Assembly: GCF_943736985.1 (NCBI RefSeq)
Contig: NZ_CALSFS010000002.1
Location: forward strand, 310,001 to 374,000
Origin: Clostridium sp. Marseille-Q2269
Lineage (GTDB): Bacteria; Bacillota; Clostridia; Clostridiales; Clostridiaceae
Direction: 5' to 3'
Length of the DNA stretch: 64,000 nt
Under the pieces are notes generated by a model. It was not told the origin of the DNA. It did not search any database and saw only the letters and a program-made list of their open reading frames with translations. This document shows positions 8,243-17,710 of this stretch, piece by piece (positions within the stretch are counted from its first letter, which is position 1; the number at the start of each line of letters is the position of its first letter). Both the position numbers and the translations under genes were made by a program.

Positions 8243-8971
8243 CTAGTTATATTTTAATTTAGTCATAGCTTTCTTCAAATGAATTATAGCTCTACTATGA
8301 AGTTGGCACACTCTAGATTCAGATACACTTAATATCTTTCCTATTTCTTTTAAGGTTAACTCTTCGTAATAATATAACGTCACTACTAATCTATCTTTTT
8401 CATTTAATAGTTCTATGGCTTTAGCTAAATAATCTAACTGCTCATTATCCTCTACATGTTTTTCTGGACTTGGACTTTTTTCATCTTTTATCGTCCCTAT
8501 AAGTGGCACTTCATCTTCTGATGAAAAAATTAAATCTTCCAAAGAAATTATTGATATATAGTTTATATAATTTTCAATTTCGCTTACTTCTTTTAAAGAT
8601 ATATTTAACTCATTTGCTATTTGTATTAAATTGGGCTCTTTATTTAATTTTTTCTGAAGCTTTTCTATAGCTTCATTATATCTATTTAATTTATCCATAG
8701 CCCCTTTTGATATGGGGCTATTTCTTCTCAATTCATCTATCATAGAACCCTTTATTCTTATGGATGCATAAGTAGAAAACTTCATTCCTTTAGATTCATC
8801 AAACTTATTTAAAGCATCCATCAATCCGATCATACCATAGCTAACTAAGTCCTCATATTCTATATATTTAGTCTTTCCGATTATAACTCTAGAGGCTATA
8901 TATTTAACTAAAGGAATATATTTCTTTACTATTTCTTCTTTTACATATGAATTATTATCAGCTATTGCCAT
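8243..8971 (-). CDS. sigD: Flagellar sigma factor sigma-D / FliA (sigma-28)
   Basis: 242-residue sigma-70 family factor directing RNA polymerase to late flagellar promoters. Region 2 is clear (YIPLVKYIASRV, then YEDLVSYGMIGLMDAL and KFDESKGMKFSTYASIRIKG), followed by DELRRNSPISK, diagnostic of the FliA/SigD/WhiG subgroup. Region 3 follows, and region 4 ends in LTLKEIGKILSVSESRVCQLHSRAI (helix-turn-helix, about 205-230). The window holds seven matching promoter sites (TAAA-N16-xCGATA; see the promoter entries). It sits between pilZ and the SwrB-like gene, as in Bacillus, where the late position in the operon limits sigma-D levels. The start is ATG with AGGAGG upstream. No flgM anti-sigma gene is in this window. 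Confidence 0.96.
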   Translation of the reverse strand: MAIADNNSYVKEEIVKKYIPLVKYIASRVIIGKTKYIEYEDLVSYGMIGLMDALNKFDESKGMKFSTYASIRIKGSMIDELRRNSPISKGAMDKLNRYNEAIEKLQKKLNKEPNLIQIANELNISLKEVSEIENYINYISIISLEDLIFSSEDEVPLIGTIKDEKSPSPEKHVEDNEQLDYLAKAIELLNEKDRLVVTLYYYEELTLKEIGKILSVSESRVCQLHSRAIIHLKKAMTKLKYN

Positions 8972-8984
8972 GACCTATCCTCCT

Positions 8985-9644
8985 CTATAGCCTATGAACT
9001 TGCTTTCTCATTTTAGAAAAAATAAATCTTATTATTTTTTCTCTAGTTTTCACATCTATATTTAAAAATTTAACTCCATAGATGTATTTTTCTTTTTCAT
9101 TTTGCTTCCTAATTATTCTACCCTTTATAGCCATATTTTCATTTTCAAAAGGAACATTTACTATAATCTCTTCTCCAAATTGTATTTCTTTTTTTGTAGA
9201 GATTTTTAATCCTCCTCCACTTATATCTATAATATCAGCATCAAAAAAATTAAATTGAGTATTACATTTATTTGCATGACAAATTTCTTCTAAATCTCTC
9301 TTATCATCTATTAATGCAGCATAAGTTTTTAAAATCAAATTTATTCTTACAAAATTTCTTCTCTGAATCCTTTGCATTTTCTGTGGTTTTCTCAAAGCTA
9401 TAAGCAATATTTTCTCTACTTTTCTTCCTATTACTATAGTTCTAAACTTAAATATTTTTTCCCCATGAAAATAAAAAACAGTTATTTTATCGTTACAATT
9501 TAGTGACAAATATTTCCCTTCATTTACAGGTATATTTATATAAATACTCTCTCTATCTATATCCTGTATAATACTTTTATAATATCCATCATCCCACTCT
9601 ATTTCTACCCTATTATTAATCTTAAATTCATCTTTATTATTCAA
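8985..9644 (-). CDS. PilZ-domain protein with YcgR-type N-domain (c-di-GMP flagellar brake-like)
   Basis: 219 residues. The N-terminal half (about 1-95) resembles the YcgR/YpfA flagellar-brake domain. The C-terminal half is a PilZ domain with the c-di-GMP-binding arginines in RRNFVRI (about 102-108) and the DxSxxG motif in DIISGGGLK form (DISGGGLKIS, about 148-157). Such proteins bind cyclic di-GMP and slow the motor by contacting MotA (YpfA/DgrA in Bacillus) or FliG/FliM (YcgR). Its place inside the flagellar operon supports a motility role. The start is TTG at 9642-9644, with GGGGG about 10 nt upstream. An ATG between them is out of frame and stops at once. Confidence 0.87.
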   Translation of the reverse strand: MNNKDEFKINNRVEIEWDDGYYKSIIQDIDRESIYINIPVNEGKYLSLNCNDKITVFYFHGEKIFKFRTIVIGRKVEKILLIALRKPQKMQRIQRRNFVRINLILKTYAALIDDKRDLEEICHANKCNTQFNFFDADIIDISGGGLKISTKKEIQFGEEIIVNVPFENENMAIKGRIIRKQNEKEKYIYGVKFLNIDVKTREKIIRFIFSKMRKQVHRL

Positions 9645-9658
9645 GAATACTCATCCCC

Positions 9659-10519
9659 CTAAGAAAATATACTGAATAATTTTTTAAAAAATCCTTCTAC
9701 ACTTACATTGTCATTGTGCCTTTTATAATTACCTAAAATATTTTTAGCAATACTAATTATGTCCCTTGATGCATCGCAATTCGGATATGCTAATACAAAA
9801 GGTATTTGTCTTCTAACTGCTTGTATCGTTTTTCTATCTTCTTGTATAGATCCTAGATATTCTAAATCTATAGATAAAAATTTGTTTACAGCATTTTCAA
9901 ATTTATTATAGGTAATCTTTCCATCCTCATTATCTATAGTTTTATTTATAACCAGTTTTGCATTCTTCTTTATATTAAAATGAGATACCGCCTTTAATAG
10001 GCTATAGGCATCTGTTATAGCTGTAGGTTCAGGCGTAGTTAAAACTATGAGTTCTTCAGATGAAGCAATAAATCCTAATACACTTCTGTTTACACCTGCA
10101 CCTGTATCCATTATTATATAATCTAAATCTTCTAAAGCAGATAAATTTTTAATAAATCTTTCTATTTCATTTTCGCTTATTCCTTCTAAGTTTGTTATAC
10201 CTGTACCAGCTGGAAGAAGCTTTACCCCAAAGGGTCCCTTTATTAAAACCTCTTCTATAACTTTATTGTTAAATATAATATCATATATGCTATACTTAGG
10301 CATAACCCCCATTAATACATCATCATTTCCCATGCCTATATCTGCATCTAGTATCAATACTTTTTTCCCCATTTTTTGAAGAGTTATAGATAAATTAACT
10401 ACAAAATTACTTTTACCAACTCCACCTTTTCCAGATGTTACAGTAATTATTTTAGGAGAATTCATATTTCTATCCTTATTATTTACTAATTGCCTAAGTT
10501 TTTGTGCCTGGTCTAGCAT
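9659..10519 (-). CDS. flhG: Flagellar number regulator FlhG (YlxH), MinD/ParA ATPase
   Basis: 286-residue MinD-like ATPase that controls flagellar number and placement with FlhF. It has the deviant Walker A KGGVGKS at 31-37, switch regions LILDADIGMGNDDVLMG and DYIIMDTGAGV (the usual DTGAG of FlhG), and a C-terminal amphipathic end (GFFKKLFSIFS) suited to membrane binding. The N-terminal MLDQAQKLRQLV is the DQAxxLR motif by which FlhG activates the FlhF GTPase. It overlaps the flhF stop by 7 bp, implying translational coupling. Confidence 0.95.
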   Translation of the reverse strand: MLDQAQKLRQLVNNKDRNMNSPKIITVTSGKGGVGKSNFVVNLSITLQKMGKKVLILDADIGMGNDDVLMGVMPKYSIYDIIFNNKVIEEVLIKGPFGVKLLPAGTGITNLEGISENEIERFIKNLSALEDLDYIIMDTGAGVNRSVLGFIASSEELIVLTTPEPTAITDAYSLLKAVSHFNIKKNAKLVINKTIDNEDGKITYNKFENAVNKFLSIDLEYLGSIQEDRKTIQAVRRQIPFVLAYPNCDASRDIISIAKNILGNYKRHNDNVSVEGFFKKLFSIFS

Positions 10520-11739
10520 AATTTATTATCTCCTAATATTATCTTTGCCACTTCTTCTTTGTTTCCTTCTTTTATATCATCTGGTACATCCTGACCTGTG
10601 GTTATAAAACTAATAGGTTTTTTAGACTTATCTAGTATAGTTAATATAGAACCATAGGTACTTGTTTCATCTAGTTTTGTTATTATTATATTTTGGTATT
10701 CTAAAATTGTATACCCTTTTATTATAGTTTCTATATCCTTATTTTTAGTAGACGCACTTATTACTAAATGTACTGATTTTTCTTTTATTTTTTCTATAAA
10801 TGCTCTTAATTCTGATATTTGCATCATATTTTTACTACTTCTACCAGTTGTATCTATTAATATAATATCACAATGCTGTAGATCTAAAATAGCCTTTTCC
10901 ATATCCTTCATAGAAAACACAACTTTAAATGGGATATTCATAATATCTGCATAAGTTTTTAACTGTTCAACTGCACCTATTCTATATGTATCTATAGTTA
11001 TAAGACCTACTTTCTTTTTGTCTATTAAAGAAAGTTTTCCCGCCAGCTTTGCAATAGTGGTAGTTTTCCCCACACCAGTTGGTCCCACTAAAACCGTAAT
11101 TTTATCTAAAGAATTGGTTCTAATATCTATACTATCTTTTATTACTCTTTCTATTTTCTCTCTTTCCTCTAAATTATCCTCTAAATTGTCCGCTTTTTTT
11201 ATTATTTTTTTCATAAATTCTTCTTCTAAGTCCAAATCTTTAAAAAAATTCATTAATGAGGATTCTTCATCATCATATGAATTTTTATTATTTCCCATAT
11301 CTTTAACTATTTTTTTTAAGTCTATTATTTCTTTCATCAAATCTTCCGTATCTAAAGATTTTACGTTTTTAATATCCTGATTCTTAAAAATTTCACTTTT
11401 TGATTTTAAAATCTCTTTATAGTTATCTAATATATTATTATCATGTTTCATATTATTATCATACTTAACATCATTACTTTTTTTCTCAATCATTTTTGTT
11501 ACAGCTTTTATATTTTTCTCTTTATTAATTTTACTATGTATAATATCATTATGCTTTTTTTCTTTTGAATAATTATCTATAGCTGCAGTAACTTCCAATG
11601 ATTTTCTAGAAAAGAGGCCTAAAAAGCCTCCCTTTCTTACTTTCCTTTGACTTATTATTATAGCATCTGTTCCTAACTCGTAACGAATTTTAGTCATGGC
11701 CTCATTCATATCATTAACTACATATTTTTTTATTATCAT
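10513..11739 (-). CDS. flhF: Flagellar biosynthesis GTPase FlhF (SRP-type)
   Basis: 408 residues. The N-terminal B domain is basic and variable (about 1-200), then the NG GTPase domain has the P-loop GPTGVGKT at 219-226, DTYRIGAVEQLKTYA, DTTGRS and TKLDET. FlhF is recruited to the membrane at the site of new basal-body assembly, and its GTPase is switched by FlhG, encoded immediately downstream. The middle of the B domain is low-complexity Asn/Lys/Asp, common in clostridial FlhF. The start overlaps the flhA stop by 4 bp. The length is typical. Confidence 0.95.
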   Translation of the reverse strand: MIIKKYVVNDMNEAMTKIRYELGTDAIIISQRKVRKGGFLGLFSRKSLEVTAAIDNYSKEKKHNDIIHSKINKEKNIKAVTKMIEKKSNDVKYDNNMKHDNNILDNYKEILKSKSEIFKNQDIKNVKSLDTEDLMKEIIDLKKIVKDMGNNKNSYDDEESSLMNFFKDLDLEEEFMKKIIKKADNLEDNLEEREKIERVIKDSIDIRTNSLDKITVLVGPTGVGKTTTIAKLAGKLSLIDKKKVGLITIDTYRIGAVEQLKTYADIMNIPFKVVFSMKDMEKAILDLQHCDIILIDTTGRSSKNMMQISELRAFIEKIKEKSVHLVISASTKNKDIETIIKGYTILEYQNIIITKLDETSTYGSILTILDKSKKPISFITTGQDVPDDIKEGNKEEVAKIILGDNKLC

Positions 11740-13802
11740 TGTAGAGTAACCACCCCTTCAGTTTTTATTTCCACATCATTAGGCACTTCATTCAAAGAAA
11801 GTACGTTTACTGCTGGAAATACCATTTCTATAAGCCTTCTAAACGCTGGTCTTATATTTGGTGATACTAAAACAACTGCTTGATTATTATAAAAATATAC
11901 TTCATCTAATTTTTGCTTTAATCCTTTTAGTATACTGCTAGTAGTATCTGGATCTAAAGCTGGAAAAGATCCTTGCATAGACTTTTGTATATTATTATTT
12001 ATAGCTTGTTCAATCCCCGGATCTAAAGTTACTACCGTTATGGTTCCATTCTCGTCTATTAATGGATTACATATACTTCTAGCTAAAGAGAATCTTACAT
12101 ATTCCGTTAAGACTTCTATATCCTTTGTATTTCTTGAATTGTCAGCTAAAGATTCTAATATAGTAACCATATCCTTTATTGATACTCTTTCTTTTAATAA
12201 ATTTTGAAGAACTTTTTGAATTTCGCCTATAGTCATAAGATCCGGTATAAGTTCCTCTGTAACTGCGCTATATTTTTCTTTCATAGAATCTATTATTAAT
12301 TTTACTTCTTGTCTTCCTAAAAGTTCATATGAATGATTCTTTATTATTTCCGTTAAGTGAGTAACCATAACTGTAGTAGGATCTACCACAGTTAATCCTT
12401 TAAGCTCTGCCTCTTCTCTTTGATCTTTGTTAATCCATATAGCCGGTAGTCCAAAGGCTGGCTCTATACCCTTTATCCCGGGTATCTCTACTTCTCCTGT
12501 AGGATCCATACAAAGAAGCATATTAGGCATAAGCTCTCCACGTGTTATATTAGTTCCTCTGATTTTTATTATGTACTCATTAGTGTTGAGTTGTAAATTA
12601 TCTCGTATTCTTATAGGCTGTACTACTACTCCCATTTCGATAGCACATTGCCTTCTTACAGAAGTTATTCTTTGAAGAAGGTCTCCTCCAGAAGATTCAT
12701 CTGCTAAAGGTATAAGACCATATCCTATTTCTACTTCCATAGGCTCTACAGACACTAAATTCATAACATTTTCTGGTTCTTTGCTTTCTATTTCTGTAAT
12801 CTCCATCTGCTGTGCTTCTTCTTGCATAATAACTTTCTCTTTTGCTTCTTTAAATAAAAGATAAGCAGCAATAGCATTAGCTATAGATAATATTATAAAT
12901 GCTAAATGAGGAAGTCCTGGAATCATAGCCAAAAATAAAAGTACTACAGAAGCTATAGCTAAAACCTTAGGAAACCCTGTTAACTGTTTTCCAAGAACAG
13001 TTCCTAAATTTTCATCGCTTCCAGATCTTGTCACTAATATACCTGATGCTGTAGATATTAAAAGTGCAGGGATTTGTCCTACAAGCCCATCTCCTATAGT
13101 AAGTCTTATATAAGTTTGAGCAGCTGTAGCTGCATCCATTTTAAGCATAACTACACCTATTATTATACCTGCAATTATATTTATAAAAGTTATAATAAGA
13201 CCTGCTACTGCATCCCCTTTTACAAACTTAGAAGCACCATCCATTGATCCATAAAAATCTGCTTCCTTTTGAAGGTTTTGTCTCTTCTCTTTTGCTCCAT
13301 GTTCATCTATAAGTCCTGCATTTAAGTCTGCATCTATACTCATTTGTTTTCCAGGCATAGCATCCAAAGTAAATCTAGCAGAAACTTCTGATACTCTTGA
13401 TGCACCACTGGTTATAACTATAAATTGTATTATAACTATAATAAGAAATATTATTATACCTATTACATAATTACCTCCAGTAACAAGACTTCCAAAGGTT
13501 TCTATTATTTTTCCTGCATAGGCATCCCTTAGTATAAGTCTAGTAGAAGAAATATTTAATCCTAATCTAAAAAGAGTAGTTATTAACAATAGTGTTGGAA
13601 AAGATGAAAATTGAAGAACTTCTGTAGTAAACATAGTAATTAAAATTATAACTACAGAAAAGGTTATATTAAGAGCTAAAAGTACATCTAAGAGTGGAGA
13701 AGGAAGTGGTATTATTATCATTAATACAATTCCTATAACACCAAAAGCTGCAATAATATCTATGTTATTTTTAATCTTAAATCTTTTGTTAGTACCTTCC
13801 AC
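11736..13802 (-). CDS. flhA: Flagellar export gate protein FlhA
   Basis: 688-residue core component of the flagellar type III export gate, forming the nonameric cytoplasmic ring that docks export chaperones. The N-terminal 320 residues hold about eight membrane helices and the FHIPEP region (LDAMPGKQMSIDADLNAGLID). A soluble C-terminal domain runs from about 350 to the end. The start is a GTG (GTGGAAGG) preceded by GAGGTGA. It lies between fliR-flhB and flhF, with 4-bp coupling to the latter. Confidence 0.97.
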   Translation of the reverse strand: MEGTNKRFKIKNNIDIIAAFGVIGIVLMIIIPLPSPLLDVLLALNITFSVVIILITMFTTEVLQFSSFPTLLLITTLFRLGLNISSTRLILRDAYAGKIIETFGSLVTGGNYVIGIIIFLIIVIIQFIVITSGASRVSEVSARFTLDAMPGKQMSIDADLNAGLIDEHGAKEKRQNLQKEADFYGSMDGASKFVKGDAVAGLIITFINIIAGIIIGVVMLKMDAATAAQTYIRLTIGDGLVGQIPALLISTASGILVTRSGSDENLGTVLGKQLTGFPKVLAIASVVLLFLAMIPGLPHLAFIILSIANAIAAYLLFKEAKEKVIMQEEAQQMEITEIESKEPENVMNLVSVEPMEVEIGYGLIPLADESSGGDLLQRITSVRRQCAIEMGVVVQPIRIRDNLQLNTNEYIIKIRGTNITRGELMPNMLLCMDPTGEVEIPGIKGIEPAFGLPAIWINKDQREEAELKGLTVVDPTTVMVTHLTEIIKNHSYELLGRQEVKLIIDSMKEKYSAVTEELIPDLMTIGEIQKVLQNLLKERVSIKDMVTILESLADNSRNTKDIEVLTEYVRFSLARSICNPLIDENGTITVVTLDPGIEQAINNNIQKSMQGSFPALDPDTTSSILKGLKQKLDEVYFYNNQAVVLVSPNIRPAFRRLIEMVFPAVNVLSLNEVPNDVEIKTEGVVTLQ

Positions 13803-13825
13803 TAAATCACCTCATTTTGTATACC

Positions 13826-15658
13826 TTACTTATTTTTCTTTTTTAGAGTATAAACTACAGCTAATATCTCTGCCACAGCTTCATACATATCCTGGGGCAC
13901 TTCTGAATCTATTTCCACTTTCTCATATATCAATCTTGCTAATGGCTTATTTTCTATAACAGGAACTTCACTATTTTTAGCTATATCTTTTATTTTTATA
14001 GCTACATAATCTGCTCCTTTTGCCACAACTTTAGGTGCAGTATCTCCCTTTTCATACTTTAATGCTACAGCTATATGTGTAGGGTTTGTAACTACAACTG
14101 TAGCTTTAGGAACTTCCTGCATCATTCTTTGCATAGCCATTTCTCTTTGCTTTTGTTTTATCTTAGACTTAATTTGAGGATCTCCTTCATCTTGTTTATA
14201 CTCCTCTTTCACCTCTTGTTTTGTCATTTTCAAATCCTTATTATATTGATATTTCTGATATATGTAGTCTGCAACAGCTACAAAAAGCATAATCAAAGTT
14301 ATTCTAAAAAATATACCTACAGAAATTGACAAAAGTCCTGTTATCATGTACAAAGGTTTCAATGTTCCTAAATTTAATATTTTTAAATAATTATCCTTTA
14401 AAAACTTATAACCTATAATACCTACAACACTTATTATGGCTAAATCTTTGAAAAGCTCCATTACAGTTCTCATAGAAAACATTCTTTTGAACCCATTAAT
14501 GGGATTCAATTTCTTAAAATCTGGTTTTAATGGTTCTTTTGTAAATAAAACTCCTGTTTGTAGATAATTTGCTGCTATACCAAAACACATAACTGTTATG
14601 GCCATAGGTAGAACTATTTTACCTACCCTTAATACAGTTAGTATAGCCAATGAACTTAAATTATTATAATTTAATTGTACATTAAGATAATTATTTAAAA
14701 ATCCTGCCATAGTATCTTTAAGGACATTAGCTCCATATTCCCCTAATGCTACTAATACTAAAGTGCAAGCTAGCAAAGTAAATGCAAGAGCTAATTCTTT
14801 ACTTTTAGCTACTTGTCCTTTTTTTCTTGCATCCATTTTTTTACGCGGAGTTGCTTCCTCTGTCTTTTCTTCAGAGGCGAAAATAATTAACACAGGTATA
14901 ATCTTATAAAAACCTCTTATGGCATCCGGTAACATACCAAAAACAGAGTTTAAAATTTTTAAAAATAAAGGTAATGCAAATACAAAAGCAGTAAGCCCAA
15001 CTACTATTTTAATAGGAAGTCCTAAAATCATTATATTTAATTGTGGAACTGTTCTTGCTACTAATCCTAAGGTTAAATCCGTTATAAGTATAATAAATAT
15101 AATAGGTACCGCTATTTTAATGCTTATGTAAAAATATTGTATAAAAACATTTATAACATGTTTTATACCCTCTTGATTTATAAAAAATGCCCCTAACTTT
15201 ATGGCATTAAAACTCTCTACCAAAGCTCTTATGAGCATGTGATGTCCATCTATTAAAAAAAATACAATGATACTAAACCAATATAAAATTCTCTCCAAAA
15301 AGGTTATATTGCTATTAGTACTAGGATCAAACATAGTCATCATAGCAAAGCCTACCTGAAGATCCATCATATTTCCTGCATATCTTGCACAAACAAAAGC
15401 AGCATTGGTTATATATCCTAAAATAGCCCCTGCTAATATCTCATTAATTATATTAAATATTAATGCAGTTGAATTATTTATAGTATTTATCCCGTGAATA
15501 TCTATAGATCCAACTAACATATAAGCCATAATTAAAGCCAATAAAACCTTTCCTATTATAGGCGTTCCCTTTGGGAAAAATATAGGAACCATAATAAAAA
15601 AGATAAAAAGCCTAAAAGAAATCAAGATTATGGCTGTAGCATAGGCTGCACTTATCAA
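13826..15658 (-). CDS. fliR-flhB: Fused FliR-FlhB flagellar export protein
   Basis: A single 610-residue protein joins two normally separate export components. Residues about 1-260 are FliR (six hydrophobic helices, with MDLQVGFAMMTMFDPSTNSN typical of FliR). From about 262 the FlhB signature begins (EEKTEEATPRKKMDARKKGQ), followed by four membrane helices and the cytoplasmic C-domain with the self-cleavage motif NPTH at 525-528 in VVVTNPTHIAVALKY. FlhB cleavage there switches export from hook to filament substrates. The FliR-FlhB fusion is known in Clostridium, and the reading frame is continuous, so it is not a sequencing error. The start is TTG at 15656-15658 with AGGAGAGG upstream. Confidence 0.96.
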   Translation of the reverse strand: MISAAYATAIILISFRLFIFFIMVPIFFPKGTPIIGKVLLALIMAYMLVGSIDIHGINTINNSTALIFNIINEILAGAILGYITNAAFVCARYAGNMMDLQVGFAMMTMFDPSTNSNITFLERILYWFSIIVFFLIDGHHMLIRALVESFNAIKLGAFFINQEGIKHVINVFIQYFYISIKIAVPIIFIILITDLTLGLVARTVPQLNIMILGLPIKIVVGLTAFVFALPLFLKILNSVFGMLPDAIRGFYKIIPVLIIFASEEKTEEATPRKKMDARKKGQVAKSKELALAFTLLACTLVLVALGEYGANVLKDTMAGFLNNYLNVQLNYNNLSSLAILTVLRVGKIVLPMAITVMCFGIAANYLQTGVLFTKEPLKPDFKKLNPINGFKRMFSMRTVMELFKDLAIISVVGIIGYKFLKDNYLKILNLGTLKPLYMITGLLSISVGIFFRITLIMLFVAVADYIYQKYQYNKDLKMTKQEVKEEYKQDEGDPQIKSKIKQKQREMAMQRMMQEVPKATVVVTNPTHIAVALKYEKGDTAPKVVAKGADYVAIKIKDIAKNSEVPVIENKPLARLIYEKVEIDSEVPQDMYEAVAEILAVVYTLKKKNK

Positions 15659-15682
15659 AAAAATCCTCTCCTAGCATATTTT

Positions 15683-15952
15683 CTACTTTACAATCTGAGT
15701 TATTATTCCAAAAATTCTTTCTGTAAAAGCTAATAACTGATGTAACATCCAACTCCCTGTCAAAAGTCCTATTATAGCCACAGCTATAAGTTTTGGAACA
15801 AAAGTTAATGTTTGCTCCTGAATCTGTGTTGTTGCCTGAAATATACTTATTATAAGCCCTACTAATATAGATACAATCAAAATAGGAGCAGATATTAAAA
15901 GACCTGTTTGAATAGCATCTTTTATAATACCTATAACCATATTTTCACTCAT
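15683..15952 (-). CDS. fliQ: Flagellar export protein FliQ
   Basis: 89-residue protein with two hydrophobic helices (about 15-40 and 50-75) and the family pattern GLLISAPILIVSILVGLIIS then QEQTLTFVPKL. It forms part of the FliPQR export-gate channel. ATG follows GGAGTGA; 11 bp separate it from fliP and 24 bp from fliR-flhB, keeping the usual fliP-Q-R order. Confidence 0.96.
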   Translation of the reverse strand: MSENMVIGIIKDAIQTGLLISAPILIVSILVGLIISIFQATTQIQEQTLTFVPKLIAVAIIGLLTGSWMLHQLLAFTERIFGIITQIVK

Positions 15953-15963
15953 TTAAGTCACTC

Positions 15964-16740
15964 CTAACCAAAACTCATTACTAAAGATTTCACCAAAAGA
16001 TACCATCCATCTACCATTACAAATAATAATAGTTTAAAAGGCAAAGATATCATAACTGGAGGTAACATAAACATACCCATAGACATAAGTATACTAGCTA
16101 CTACTAAATCTATAATCAAAAATGGAATAAATAATAAAAATCCAATTTGAAAGGCTGTTTTAAGCTCACTTATTATAAAAGCAGGTACAGCTATATACAA
16201 AGGTACATTATCCTTTGTAACTTTAAAATTGGGTTTTGCTAAATCTACAAATAATTTCAGATCCTTCTGTCTTGTTTGCTTTAACATAAAATTTCTAAGG
16301 GGCTTAGCTCCTATTTCTATGGCCTGCTCTTGAGTAATCTTATTTTGAGTATATGGTTGTATAGCTTTAGTATTTATTTCACTATACACCGGTCTCATTA
16401 TAAACAATGTCAAAAAAAGTGCTAGACCAATCATTACCTGATTAGGTGGAGATTGTTGTGTTCCCATAGCATTTCTTAAGAATCCAAATACCACAATTGT
16501 TCTTACAAAGCTTGTCATCATAACTATGAAAGATGGTAATATAGTTAATACAGTTAACATTATTAATAGCTTTATATTATCAACATATTCCGTTGGATTA
16601 TTGGCATTATCTACAGAAATATCTATTTTAGGTATGGGCATGGTATTTTGAGGTGCTGCATAGGCTTTCATAGAATAAAAGAACACTATACCTAAAGCTA
16701 CCAAAACCATAAGCATTATTCTGTTATTTCTCTTTTTCAT
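15964..16740 (-). CDS. fliP: Flagellar export protein FliP
   Basis: 258 residues with an N-terminal signal sequence (about 1-28), as in other FliPs, and four membrane helices. Conserved blocks [20 protein letters not shown] and [15 protein letters not shown] are visible. FliP builds the five-subunit core of the flagellar export channel with FliQ and FliR. The start overlaps the fliO coding end by 17 bp, implying coupled translation. Confidence 0.97.
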   Translation of the reverse strand: MKKRNNRIMLMVLVALGIVFFYSMKAYAAPQNTMPIPKIDISVDNANNPTEYVDNIKLLIMLTVLTILPSFIVMMTSFVRTIVVFGFLRNAMGTQQSPPNQVMIGLALFLTLFIMRPVYSEINTKAIQPYTQNKITQEQAIEIGAKPLRNFMLKQTRQKDLKLFVDLAKPNFKVTKDNVPLYIAVPAFIISELKTAFQIGFLLFIPFLIIDLVVASILMSMGMFMLPPVMISLPFKLLLFVMVDGWYLLVKSLVMSFG

Positions 16741-17131
16741 ATTTATCTTCCTTTTTCAGCTTATTTAACTTAAGTTTATCATAAATCTTATTTAATTCCT
16801 TTTTTCCTAAGAATTCTTTTAAAGTATTATACTGGGGAATAGATTGAGCTTTTAAACTTTCCATTTTCTCAGTTTCTTCCTTAGATAATTCTATTATTTT
16901 TTCTACACTATGAGGGGTAGAGGTCATTATATACGCCTTTTCACCTATTTTCACTACACATACAAAATTTTCTTTTGATAGTGGTACTCTTTCTAATACT
17001 TTTATATATCTGCCATTTTGAAAATTTTGAAGTTTTCCCCCTCCTAGTTTTAATGATAAATACAAAAGTAAAAGTACTAAAACCAAGGCAAAAATAGCTT
17101 TGAAAATCATTACTATAAATTCTATATTCAT
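16724..17131 (-). CDS. fliO: Flagellar biosynthesis protein FliO (FliZ of Bacillus)
   Basis: 135 residues with one N-terminal membrane helix (about 4-30, ending in KLGGGK) and a small cytoplasmic domain containing [29 protein letters not shown] (the family pattern 'VLERVPLGKxxxLxLVKVGxKxxLLG'). A basic C-terminal tail follows. FliO helps assemble the FliP ring. Position directly before fliP agrees. ATG with AAAGGGG upstream. Confidence 0.9.
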   Translation of the reverse strand: MNIEFIVMIFKAIFALVLVLLLLYLSLKLGGGKLQNFQNGRYIKVLERVPLSKENFVCVVKIGEKAYIMTSTPHSVEKIIELSKEETEKMESLKAQSIPQYNTLKEFLGKKELNKIYDKLKLNKLKKEDKYEKEK

Positions 17132-17191
17132 AATTGTGCCCCTTTAAAATCCAAAATCACTTTTACTAAAAGCCTTTAATTTTTATATTTT

Positions 17192-17710
17192 CTATTGTAC
17201 TATTAAATCATCAAAATACATACTATTAATTCTTCCTTTTTCTAACATAGGAGTAATCTTATTTATGATTTCTATTTTTATTTTATCAATATTTTTAGGA
17301 TTTATATCTGTAGCTTTTTTAGATCTTAAAACACCTATAACAGCGTCTCTTAGAATAGGCTTCTTTGTTTCTAATTCTTTAGATAATTTCTTTTCTTCAT
17401 AACCTATATAAATCTTTGCTTTTAAAAATCTCTTTCCATCTTCATCTGCTAAATTAACTAAGAATTCATCTAAAGAGTAAGTTTTAGATGAAACCACCAC
17501 CTGTTGTGGATATACACCATTATTAACTTGTTGAGAATTTATAACCGTATTGTTTGAAGTCATTTGGTTTTGATTATTAGGTTTTTTCTTAACATTTGTC
17601 CACCACATATATCCTCCAAAAGATCCAGCTGCTACTATAGCTAAAGCAATGATTATTGCTATTACTTTTTTAAAATTTCCACCTTGTGTTTCTACATTCT
17701 TCTCGCTCAT
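17192..17710 (-). CDS. fliL: Flagellar basal body-associated protein FliL
   Basis: 172 residues: a short cytoplasmic N-terminus, one membrane helix (IAIIIALAIVAAGSFGGYMWW, about 17-37), an Asn/Gln-rich linker, then the FliL domain (YSLDEFLVNLADEDGKRFLKA and LRDAVIGVLRSKKATDI). FliL surrounds the stator units and supports motor torque. It overlaps the motB stop by 4 bp and begins the motor-to-export transition in the operon. Confidence 0.95.
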   Translation of the reverse strand: MSEKNVETQGGNFKKVIAIIIALAIVAAGSFGGYMWWTNVKKKPNNQNQMTSNNTVINSQQVNNGVYPQQVVVSSKTYSLDEFLVNLADEDGKRFLKAKIYIGYEEKKLSKELETKKPILRDAVIGVLRSKKATDINPKNIDKIKIEIINKITPMLEKGRINSMYFDDLIVQ

